Source: an uncultured bacterium (GTDB lineage: Bacteria; DRYD01). From it: a stretch of 5,505 nt of DNA. A program made the translations under genes and the position numbers. Positions 1 through 5,505 of this stretch are shown piece by piece. The notes under the pieces were generated by a model. The model searched no databases, had not been told where the DNA came from, and saw only the letters and a list, made by a program, of their open reading frames with translations. The DNA lies in the NCBI GenBank assembly GCA_937927985.1, contig CALFWH010000084.1:1-5505 (forward strand). The letters run 5' to 3'. Position 1 is the first letter of the stretch. Each line of letters opens with the position of its first letter.

Positions 1-1346
1 AAATTTATCTTTATCCCCAGATTAAAGATATATTTATCGATGAGGATAGTGTTGTTATAAATGGTGCTAAAGAAATAAAAATTCAAAAGAATTTTTATCT
101 GAACGATCCTTTTAGATTTGTTATAGATTTAAAAGATGTTGTTTTATCTCCTGATTTATTTAGGCAAAAGATTTTATCTTCAAACGAGTATGTTTATCAA
201 GTAAGGGTATCTCAATTTAACGAGATGCCAGCTATAGTTAGGGTAGTCATAGAATTGAAACCAGGTCAGAAAGTTAAGAATATTTCAAGAATTCTACCTA
301 ATCAACTTCAATTGATATTCTCAGATAGGGTACCCGAGCTATATGCAAAATCTAAAAATTATGATTATAATCCTAAAAACGAAGAATCCGTAAAAATATA
401 TCAAGTAACTCCTTATATATCAGGTAGTAATTTTTCTATTTCAATTAACATAGACAAATCAGTAGATTATACGATAAACAGATTAGATAATGGTAAATGG
501 TATATAGATCTTTATAATACTATACTTACTGTCTCTTCAAACGAGATAGAGGTAGTTTCTGATTTTGTAAAGAGCATAAAGTATTCTCAACATCAAGTTA
601 ACCCTTTCCCTATAACAAGAATAGTGATAGCTCCTAAAGAAGATTATAAACTCAATGTATCTTTAGATTCCATATCTAATAATGGTAGGCTTTTGAATTT
701 TCTAGTATCTTATAAAAGAGATTCTATAAATATTTCAGATGATATAGTTGCATATGGTAAAGGTCAGGTTATAGTTATAGATCCAGGACATGGAGGTAAA
801 GATTCAGGAGCAGTAAACATAAATCTAGGACTAAAAGAAAAAGATATAACCCTAAAGATTTCCTTACTCCTGGAACAAAAACTTAAAAAAATGGGATATA
901 ATGTTATTCTTACCAGAAGAGATGATAATGAATTAACAAATAGTCCTATAGATTCTGAAGAGTTGCAAGCAAGAGTTAATGTAGCTAAAAGAAATAAAGC
1001 TATTATCTTCGTATCAGTACATATAAATGCTTCTACTTATTCTTTTGCAAATGGAGTTATGACTTTCTATAACAAAGAAATCGATTACCCTTTAGCTTCG
1101 TACATACATCAAGAACTAGTAAAAACTAATATCTTTGATGATAAAGGAATAAGACAAGCTAACTTTTACGTATTAAAATATAACTCTATACCTTCAGTTT
1201 TATTAGAATTAGGATTTATTAGTAACTACAATGATGCTATTAAATTAACTTATATGGAAAATTTAGACAAATTAGCTTCAGCTATATCTAAAGGGATAAA
1301 TAATTACATAAATCAAGTCTACAACAAAGTAAGAAGAGATTATTAA
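1..1346 (+). CDS. N-acetylmuramoyl-L-alanine amidase (AMIN + Amidase_3), 5'-truncated by the window edge
   Basis: A zinc-dependent cell-wall amidase, expected to cut the bond between N-acetylmuramic acid and L-Ala in peptidoglycan, in the periplasm or at the wall. The frame is open from base 3 without a stop, so the Met at 225 is internal: the 74 codons before it encode an AMIN-like stretch (DPFRFVIDL, then VRVSQFNEMPAIVRVVIEL spanning that Met). The start and any signal peptide lie outside; 447 residues are visible. A second AMIN-like stretch covers about visible residues 144-234. The Amidase_3 domain follows from about 255 to 437. Its zinc ligands are His263 (IDPGHGG), Glu279 (GLKEKD) and His340 (SVHINAS); the catalytic Glu402 is in LLELGFISN. 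The domain is compact and shows no room for the long inhibitory-helix insertion of E. coli AmiA/B/C. It ends 10 bp before murC and is probably co-transcribed with it. The family is clear; the exact paralogue name is not assigned. Confidence 0.93.
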   Translation, partial: IYLYPQIKDIFIDEDSVVINGAKEIKIQKNFYLNDPFRFVIDLKDVVLSPDLFRQKILSSNEYVYQVRVSQFNEMPAIVRVVIELKPGQKVKNISRILPNQLQLIFSDRVPELYAKSKNYDYNPKNEESVKIYQVTPYISGSNFSISINIDKSVDYTINRLDNGKWYIDLYNTILTVSSNEIEVVSDFVKSIKYSQHQVNPFPITRIVIAPKEDYKLNVSLDSISNNGRLLNFLVSYKRDSINISDDIVAYGKGQVIVIDPGHGGKDSGAVNINLGLKEKDITLKISLLLEQKLKKMGYNVILTRRDDNELTNSPIDSEELQARVNVAKRNKAIIFVSVHINASTYSFANGVMTFYNKEIDYPLASYIHQELVKTNIFDDKGIRQANFYVLKYNSIPSVLLELGFISNYNDAIKLTYMENLDKLASAISKGINNYINQVYNKVRRDY

Positions 1347-1356
1347 AAACAGATCC

Positions 1357-2847
1357 ATGAAGATATATTTTAGTGGTATTGGTGGAATAGGAATGAGCGC
1401 TATTGTCCAAATATCCTTTTTACTCGGAAATCAAGTCTTAGGAAGTGATATTAAACCTTCTTATATAACTGATAAACTCCAAGAAATGGGAATAAAAATA
1501 TTTTTCCACCAGCAAGAAGAAAATATCACTCAGGATATAAACTTATTTGTTTATTCCTCTGCAATAAATAAAGATAACCCTGAATACAAACAAGCAGAAA
1601 AACTAAACATCTCTACCCTTCACAGATCCCAATATCTAAAAGAAATTCTAAAGAATAAAAAAGTAATATCCATAACTGGTAGCTCGGGAAAAACTACCAC
1701 TACTACTCTAACAGGAATGATTTTAAATAACCTATCCATTCCAGTTAATCTTATAACTGGTGGATGGATAAAAGAACTTAATTCTAATATTATCTGGAAT
1801 GATTCAGAATGGGTAGTATTGGAAGCTGATGAATCTGACGGAAGCTTACTAAATTATCACTCCAATATCGGGCTTATAACCGATTTAGCTGTAGATGTTA
1901 ACTTAAGTAGTCAAACTTTTAGACAATTAGACACGTCTATAAATCCATCTAACCTTAAGCAGAAACTTAAAGAAATTTACAAAGAATTCATTGAAAAAAT
2001 AAATAAAATTCAAGGTAAAATCATTATCTCAAATGACCAAGAATTACTTAATTTCATTAATCAAAACAATTTTAAGGTAGATATCATTTTTGGTAGTTCT
2101 TTTGAAAAGTTTGATTTACCATATTTCTTTTTTGATGATTTTAATCAATTTGAAGTTAAAGGTTTTCCTTATGTTGAGTTCAGATTAAAAGCTTTAATCA
2201 AAAATTCTCTTTACGATTTAGGTAATTTAAAATTATCAACTATAGGTAAATATAATGTCTTGAATTTTACAGCTTGTGCATCTGTAGTATTTGCTTTAAC
2301 CCAAAATTTGAACTATCTTAAAAACCTTACTAATATTGATTTGAATTCTATTCAGTTACCTAAAAGAAGATTTGAAATTTTATTTAACGATATAGTAAAT
2401 AATAATAGGCTAATAGTAGTAGATGATTACGCCCATAATCCCAAAAAAATCAAATCCCTTATAAATGACCTAAACATAGTTTATCACAATTATCAAAGAA
2501 TAGTAGTTTTTCAACCTCATAGATATACCAGAACTATGATGTTTTGGGATAAATTGAAAGAAGTTTTTAACAATCTTGATTATTTAATAATACTTCCAAT
2601 ATATGAGGCAGGAGAAAAACCAATAGAAAATATAAACTCCCAAAATTTAACTAATTTAATAAAGCAACAGAAAAATAATATAAAAGAAGTAAAATACATA
2701 GAAAGTTTTGAAAAAAACATTAACTTTTTAGAAGAAAAAATAAAATATAAAGATACTATAATAGTTTTTGTAGGAGCAGGTAACATAACTAATTTGGCTA
2801 ACCAATGGGCAAATAATCTCTTTCAATTATCTAAAACAATTGTTTAA
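1357..2847 (+). CDS. murC: UDP-N-acetylmuramate--L-alanine ligase (MurC), divergent at conserved histidines
   Basis: The cytoplasmic ATP-dependent ligase that adds the first L-Ala to UDP-MurNAc, at the start of stem-peptide synthesis. At 496 residues it is slightly longer than typical MurC (about 450-490). The N-terminal Rossmann motif GIGGIGMSA is at 7-15 and GSD at 29-31. The ATP loop GSSGKTTTT is at 108-116, EADESD at 156-161, RRFE at 337-340, DDYAHNP at 356-362, FQPHRYTR at 385-392 and GAGNI at 473-477. FQPHRYTR and the N-terminal domain identify MurC rather than MurD/E/F. Several family histidines are replaced: GTHGKT reads GSSGKT (Ser110), the usual TNIxxDHxD reads TDLAVDVNL (Val181 at the His), GRHN reads GKYN (Tyr299) and AHHP reads AHNP (Asn361). 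An apparent insertion follows residue 181. The start has no good Shine-Dalgarno at normal distance, so translation may be coupled to the amidase stop 10 bp upstream. No other dcw-cluster gene is visible. MurC is by far the best call; normal activity is inferred, not shown. Confidence 0.9.
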   Translation: MKIYFSGIGGIGMSAIVQISFLLGNQVLGSDIKPSYITDKLQEMGIKIFFHQQEENITQDINLFVYSSAINKDNPEYKQAEKLNISTLHRSQYLKEILKNKKVISITGSSGKTTTTTLTGMILNNLSIPVNLITGGWIKELNSNIIWNDSEWVVLEADESDGSLLNYHSNIGLITDLAVDVNLSSQTFRQLDTSINPSNLKQKLKEIYKEFIEKINKIQGKIIISNDQELLNFINQNNFKVDIIFGSSFEKFDLPYFFFDDFNQFEVKGFPYVEFRLKALIKNSLYDLGNLKLSTIGKYNVLNFTACASVVFALTQNLNYLKNLTNIDLNSIQLPKRRFEILFNDIVNNNRLIVVDDYAHNPKKIKSLINDLNIVYHNYQRIVVFQPHRYTRTMMFWDKLKEVFNNLDYLIILPIYEAGEKPIENINSQNLTNLIKQQKNNIKEVKYIESFEKNINFLEEKIKYKDTIIVFVGAGNITNLANQWANNLFQLSKTIV

Positions 2848-2934
2848 TGAATTAAAAAAAAATTTACATTTTATTAACTTTTTTTTTATTTTTAATTTCA
2901 AAGATTTTAAGTAGGGAATTTAAGGGGGTAGTAT

Positions 2935-3291
2935 ATGGATAATCAAAACATAGGAAGAGACGGAATATTCAATTTATACACTCAACAATTAAGTAGAGAA
3001 ACTCTAATAAGTAGGCAACTAGAAGCTGAAGAATTAGAGGAAATAGATCCTCTTATTTTAGCACATATAAGAAGTGCAGAAAAATCACCTTTTTCTAGAG
3101 ATGTAGCTATTTTGTCACCTGCTGGACAAAAATTCCTCCAATTCCTTCGAGAAAATTTCCCCATCGATCCATACATTTTCTTACATGTAAACTATATTAA
3201 AAATACCTCCTTTGGAAAAGCTATCAATGTAGTAGCTGATAAACTAACTAAAGGCTACAAAATGATATTCGCCTTAACTTTTAAAAAATAA
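2935..3291 (+). CDS. hypothetical protein, 118 residues, family not recognised
   Basis: I do not recognise this family. The start is well supported: AAGGGGG at 2922-2928 sits 6 nt before the ATG. The protein has no signal peptide and no obvious transmembrane helix, so it is probably cytoplasmic. The N-terminal half (about residues 18-52) is charged and likely helical, with the acidic run EAEELEEIDP at 30-39. The middle carries DVAILSPAGQKFLQFLREN (residues 56-74), with an SPxxxxFL pattern that loosely recalls the ISPEAR-type tail of some small bacterial proteins; this is not enough for a function. The C-terminal third is basic and hydrophobic and ends in FKK. It lies 87 bp after murC and ends about 40 bp before a strong terminator hairpin. 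Its own ribosome binding site and the AT-rich gap suggest it may be expressed separately from murC. It converges on the prepilin genes, so there is no operon link to them. Confidence 0.75.
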   Translation: MDNQNIGRDGIFNLYTQQLSRETLISRQLEAEELEEIDPLILAHIRSAEKSPFSRDVAILSPAGQKFLQFLRENFPIDPYIFLHVNYIKNTSFGKAINVVADKLTKGYKMIFALTFKK

Positions 3292-3330
3292 ATAAAAATT
3301 TAAATGTAAAAATTAAGGAGATTAAAAACT

Positions 3331-3358
3331 AAAAGGGTACTTTTTAGGTACCCTTTTT
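3331..3358. terminator. bidirectional rho-independent terminator hairpin
   Basis: A perfect 10-bp inverted repeat, AAAAGGGTAC (3331-3340) and GTACCCTTTT (3348-3357), encloses a 7-nt loop (TTTTTAG). On the + strand the stem ends in TTTTT. On the - strand the stem is followed by TTTTAGTTTTTAA. It lies between two convergent genes, 40 bp after the 118-residue gene and about 30 bp after the stop of the prepilin gene at 3387. It can therefore end both transcripts. Confidence 0.85.
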
Positions 3359-3386
3359 ATATTGAATTTAACTTTTAATTGCTTTT

Positions 3387-3986
3387 TTATCTTAATCCTT
3401 GAAGCAATACATAGAGGGATACGTTTGCAGTAGTGTATGCTTGAGGAGCTATAGCGGAAACAGTTGCTGCGTTAGCTGTACCACCTACTATTAATCCTGT
3501 TGTAGCAACTCCATCATCAAGCTCGGTATCTATTTTCGTTAAACTTGATGATGGTATAGTATTGGAACCTCCAGCAGTAGGGTTTAATACTTCTAAGACT
3601 ACTGCTTTTGAAAAGGGATAACTTGCTTGTCCAGCAAAGTTAAATGTTGTATTTGATTGCTGTACTATTATCCTAAAGTTTGTTTTCCATGGGCTTGCTT
3701 CCGTCCATACTGCAGTAGTAGAATCGGTAATTCTTTCTATATAAGGACCTTTCCATCTAGGATCGGTTGGTCCATTGTTAACTAGATCATCCCATGTATT
3801 GGGAAATACATTTAAATCATTATAATAAAGTAGCATTGCAGTTTTTAAAGACCTTATTTCTCCTGTCATTCTACTTATTCTACTTTCTTCTACTCTGTTT
3901 ATAATATAAGGAAGTAGAATAGCTGCTAATACAATTATGATAGCAATAACTACTAACAATTCTATCAATGTAAAACCTTTCTTCAT
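3387..3986 (-). CDS. GspG-like type IV prepilin/pseudopilin (copy 1, last in the array)
   Basis: A structural subunit of a type II secretion or type IV pilus-like fibre, 199 residues. The leader MKKG is followed by FTLIELLVV, giving prepilin-peptidase cleavage after Gly4, N-methylation of Phe and the conserved Glu5. A hydrophobic helix runs to about residue 28. An amphipathic helix follows (RVEESRISRMTGEIRSLKTAM), then WKGPY at 78-82, SPWKTN at 98-103 and KIDTELDDG at 151-159. The GPY and SPW motifs match the general layout of GspG major pseudopilins; the acidic KID loop is where GspG proteins bind calcium, an inference here. The C-terminus SLYVLLQGLR differs from the aromatic tails of the sister copies. 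There is no cysteine. The Shine-Dalgarno AAGGAGG (complement of 3996-4002) is 9 nt before the ATG. It lies 64 bp after the copy at 4051 and before the terminator hairpin. Confidence 0.9.
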   Translation of the reverse strand: MKKGFTLIELLVVIAIIIVLAAILLPYIINRVEESRISRMTGEIRSLKTAMLLYYNDLNVFPNTWDDLVNNGPTDPRWKGPYIERITDSTTAVWTEASPWKTNFRIIVQQSNTTFNFAGQASYPFSKAVVLEVLNPTAGGSNTIPSSSLTKIDTELDDGVATTGLIVGGTANAATVSAIAPQAYTTANVSLYVLLQGLR

Positions 3987-4050
3987 AATCCAGCCCCTCC
4001 TTATTTTTTTAGATTATTCTATTTTTCATATTAAGTTCCTTTTTTTATTT

Positions 4051-4692
4051 TTAGTAAGTAAATAGAAGAATATAAACAGACCGACCTCCTCCTTGATAGT
4101 TTGTACCTGTTGTCAATCCTGCCATATTTGTGGTGGTAACAAAAGGAGTTATACCTGCATTAGCTTCAACTATAAAGCCTGATCCTGGATTACCATTGTC
4201 TAAGTCCCTATCTATTTTATCTAAAGAAGTAAGAGGTATTGTTGGATTAGTTCCTGTTATTACAGTTCTTACTTCCAAAGCAATACCATTTCTAAAAGGA
4301 TAAAGGTTTGCTGTAGCGGCAAATCTGTTATTTGTATTTGCAGGATTTGATAACCATATTCTATAGTTAGTTCTCCATGGAGAAGCAGCTAAAAATATAG
4401 CTGCATTAGTACTATCTACATTTGGTGCTCTATTTATATAAGGTCCTCTCCAAGTGTTGGGGAACCCTGTATTAGTTACAAAGTTATTCCATGTGGTTGG
4501 TAAAGTTGAGTTATCGTTAAAGAATAATGCTACTGCGCTTCTTAATGAGGATATTTCTTCTTCTATTCTTGCTATTCTTGCATCTTCTAATCTGTTAAGA
4601 GTATAAGGAAGAAGGATAGAAGCTAGAATAGTAATAATAGCAGCTACTACAAGTAACTCTATTAAGGTCAACCCTTTTTTATATTTTTTCAC
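4051..4692 (-). CDS. GspG-like type IV prepilin/pseudopilin (copy 2, GTG start)
   Basis: A 213-residue prepilin subunit with the same design as its neighbours. The leader MKKYKKG precedes LTLIELLVV, so position +1 after cleavage is Leu instead of Phe; Glu5 is present. A hydrophobic helix runs to about residue 32, followed by a charged helix (NRLEDARIARIEEEISSL). WRGPY is at 81-85, SPWRTN at 104-109, LYPFRN at 130-135, KIDRDLDNG at 159-167 and the tail SVYILLFTY at 205-213. The start is GTG. Extra sequence at about residues 175-203, rich in Thr, Gly and Asn, makes this the longest copy. DNA encoding the leader and N-terminal helix is visibly similar to the frameshifted copy upstream, which fits recent duplication or conversion. 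Its place in a secretion system or a pilus cannot be decided without the assembly genes. Confidence 0.9.
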   Translation of the reverse strand: MKKYKKGLTLIELLVVAAIITILASILLPYTLNRLEDARIARIEEEISSLRSAVALFFNDNSTLPTTWNNFVTNTGFPNTWRGPYINRAPNVDSTNAAIFLAASPWRTNYRIWLSNPANTNNRFAATANLYPFRNGIALEVRTVITGTNPTIPLTSLDKIDRDLDNGNPGSGFIVEANAGITPFVTTTNMAGLTTGTNYQGGGRSVYILLFTY

Positions 4693-4700
4693 CTCTTTAA

Positions 4701-4707
4701 CCTCCTT
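4701..4707 (-). promoter_or_regulatory. Shine-Dalgarno fixing the GTG start of prepilin copy 2
   Basis: On the - strand AAGGAGG lies 8 nt before the GTG at 4692-4690. The product from this GTG has a normal short basic leader (MKKYKKG), so the motif supports GTG as the real start; no in-frame ATG competes near it. Confidence 0.8.
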
Positions 4708-4773
4708 TTTACTATGTTCTTTATTTATTTTTAATTTTCCTTTTTAATTGTTGGTTATTAATTAACTATTAAT

Positions 4774-5366
4774 TTAATAAGTAAAAATGAGTACATAAAC
4801 TGAATTATCTGGTATATATGACCCTAGTAAACGATTACCATCATCCATATCTGTGTCTATTTTTAAAAAAGAAGTTTGTGGGATTACTCCTACTTGTCCT
4901 GTCTCTGCTATTATATTTGTTATTTCTAATACAAATGCATTTCTAAATGGATATAGATTAGAGGTGTTTGCAAAGTAGTAATCGTTTGGTGCTGCTAATA
5001 GTACCCAAGAAACTATGTAGGTTTTCCAAGGTGTAGCACTATACCAATCTCTGGGTAAAGTTGGAGGATATTTAGGTTGTTTATTTATGTAAGGACCCCT
5101 CCATCCACTTACTGTTGGATTAACAAATGCTAACCAATCACCACCATACATAGGGGCACTTAAAGGAGTTGTTGGTAAAGTTAGAGTATCATTATAAAAT
5201 AAAGTCATTGCTGTCCTTATTGAAAATATCATTTCCTTCATAGCTGCTATTCTTGAATCCTCTATCCTATAAAAATATAAGGAAGAAGAATAGAAGCTAA
5301 AACAGTAATAATAGCAATTACTACAATTAATTCTATTAAGCTTAACCCTTTTTTAAACCTTTTCAT
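4774..5366 (-). pseudogene. GspG-like prepilin/pseudopilin (copy 3), interrupted by a one-base frameshift
   Basis: From the ATG at 5366 the - strand reads MKRFKKG followed by LSLIELIVV and a hydrophobic helix to ILLPYIF. It then meets a stop two codons after a five-base T run (A5 on + at 5271-5275). Adding one base there continues as YRIEDSRIAAMKEM and joins the long frame that ends at 4774. The restored protein is 197 residues, against 199 and 213 for its sisters. It keeps all family motifs: WRGPY at 89-93, TPWKTY at 112-117, LYPFRN at 138-143, KIDTDMDDG at 169-177 and the tail SVYVLIFTY. The 593-nt span is one base short of 198 codons. The internal ATG at 5241 would give a product without signal or membrane helix and is not a credible start. 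The intact downstream motifs suggest either a sequencing error or a very recent mutation; slippage at T5 is less likely. Its ribosome binding site is poor at this ATG (see the alternative at 5417-5423). Confidence 0.82.
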
Positions 5367-5377
5367 AACCTTTTCAT
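5356..5377 (-). repeat. 11-bp tandem duplication at the start of prepilin copy 3
   Basis: On the - strand ATGAAAAGGTT occurs twice in perfect tandem (5377-5367 and 5366-5356), so the start codon itself is doubled. Because 11 is not a multiple of three, the first ATG opens only a four-codon frame (MKRL) whose TGA overlaps the second ATG as ATGA. The second ATG is in frame with the prepilin leader. Confidence 0.9.
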
Positions 5378-5416
5378 AATAGAATCTATTTTTTATTTTT
5401 TTCAACAATCCATTTT

Positions 5417-5423
5417 TCCCTTA
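5417..5423 (-). promoter_or_regulatory. possible Shine-Dalgarno for an alternative TTG start of prepilin copy 3
   Basis: On the - strand TAAGGGA lies 9 nt before a TTG at 5408-5406, with a second TTG at 5405-5403. Both are in frame with the prepilin and would add a basic leader of about 14 residues before MKRFKKG. The site starts only a few bases after the stop of the upstream copy, which would suit translational coupling. The ATG at 5366 gives a leader more like its sisters but has only AAAAGG at 2 nt. Confidence 0.35.
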
Positions 5424-5426
5424 ATG

Positions 5427-5505
5427 TTAAAAACTATAGATTAAAATATATAAGGATAAATTTTTATGTGATTGTTCTTGATATTGTGGATTTGGATTAA
5501 GTGTT
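5427..5505 (-). CDS. 3' end of a fourth GspG-like prepilin gene (partial)
   Basis: The - strand is open from the right edge to a TAA at 5429-5427. It encodes 25 complete codons: an Asn/Gln/Pro-rich stretch ending in HKN, then LSLYILIYSF. This last segment matches the C-terminal strand of the other copies (SVYILLFTY, SVYVLIFTY, SLYVLLQGLR) in length, hydrophobic pattern and distance to the stop. The gene runs in the same direction and ends 60 bp before the ATG of copy 3, like the 64 and 81 bp gaps between the other copies. The call rests on this short tail and the context, so it is an inference; most of the gene lies beyond the window. Confidence 0.6.
   Translation of the reverse strand, partial: TLNPNPQYQEQSHKNLSLYILIYSF

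Noticed and set aside
2580..2786. 68-codon open frame on the - strand inside murC
   Set aside because: It lies wholly in a well-supported murC region containing GAGNI; its Phe/Ser/Ile-rich composition is what antisense AT-rich DNA gives. There is no ribosome binding site.
2853..2888. A9/T9 inverted repeat after murC as a possible terminator
   Set aside because: The stem is only A-T pairs with a 16-nt loop, so it would be very weak; in DNA this AT-rich it can arise by chance.
2863..2896. Possible promoter (TTTACA and TTTAAT or TATTTT) before the 118-residue gene
   Set aside because: The spacing is 22 for the better -10 box, or 18 with a poor box. The gap is so AT-rich that such matches are expected by chance.
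2982..3176. 64-codon open frame on the - strand inside the 118-residue gene
   Set aside because: Antisense shadow with no ribosome binding site, while the + strand frame has a strong one.
3315..3320. AAGGAG on the + strand after the 118-residue gene
   Set aside because: No start codon with an open frame follows; the terminator stem begins shortly after.
4009..4029. Six-codon frame (MKNRII) with AAGGA upstream, on the - strand before prepilin copy 1
   Set aside because: Too short to separate from chance, no counterpart before copy 2, and copy 1 has its own strong ribosome binding site.
5378..5408. TTGAAA and TATTAT, 18 bp apart on the - strand before prepilin copy 3, as a promoter
   Set aside because: The -10 box would overlap the first ATG and place the transcript start almost on the second ATG; the AT-rich context makes such matches cheap.
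5450..5501. Short + strand frame near the right edge after TAAGGA
   Set aside because: The ATG is followed at once by TGA and the GTG frame ends after about ten codons; the - strand frame here matches the prepilin tail.

Overview
The window is AT-rich (roughly 30% GC by eye) bacterial DNA. Arginine is written almost entirely with AGA/AGG, and isoleucine often with ATA. This codon pattern is common in AT-rich thermophiles, but it does not fix a lineage. Peptidoglycan genes together with type IV-like prepilins point to a walled bacterium, and a periplasmic AMIN-type amidase suggests a diderm. No species or phylum is claimed.

Layout. On the + strand there are three genes. First is the 3' portion of an N-acetylmuramoyl-L-alanine amidase with tandem AMIN-like regions (from the left edge to 1346). 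Ten bases later comes a MurC-type UDP-N-acetylmuramate--L-alanine ligase (1357-2847). After an 87-bp gap comes a 118-residue protein of unknown function with a strong ribosome binding site (2935-3291). A perfect 10-bp hairpin (3331-3357) separates this block from a second block on the - strand and can serve as terminator for both.

The - strand block, read from the right edge leftward, is a tandem array of GspG-like prepilin/pseudopilin paralogues: the last 25 codons of one copy (5427-5505), a frameshifted copy (4774-5366), an intact copy with a GTG start (4051-4692) and an intact copy (3387-3986). All three visible N-termini have a short basic leader, a Gly cleavage site and the L-I-E core with Glu5. 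All three bodies share a W(K/R)GPY motif, an (S/T)PWKT-like motif, a KIDxxxDDG/DNG motif and an (S)(V/L)Y(V/I)L(L/I) C-terminal strand.

Function. The amidase and MurC act at opposite ends of peptidoglycan metabolism: cleavage of the stem peptide in the wall, and addition of the first L-Ala in the cytoplasm. The prepilin array probably supplies subunits for a type II secretion or type IV pilus-like fibre whose assembly machinery is outside the window. The points most worth a second look are the MurC, which has lost several histidines normally conserved in the family, and the prepilin array with a one-base frameshift, a duplicated start region and a fourth copy running off the edge.
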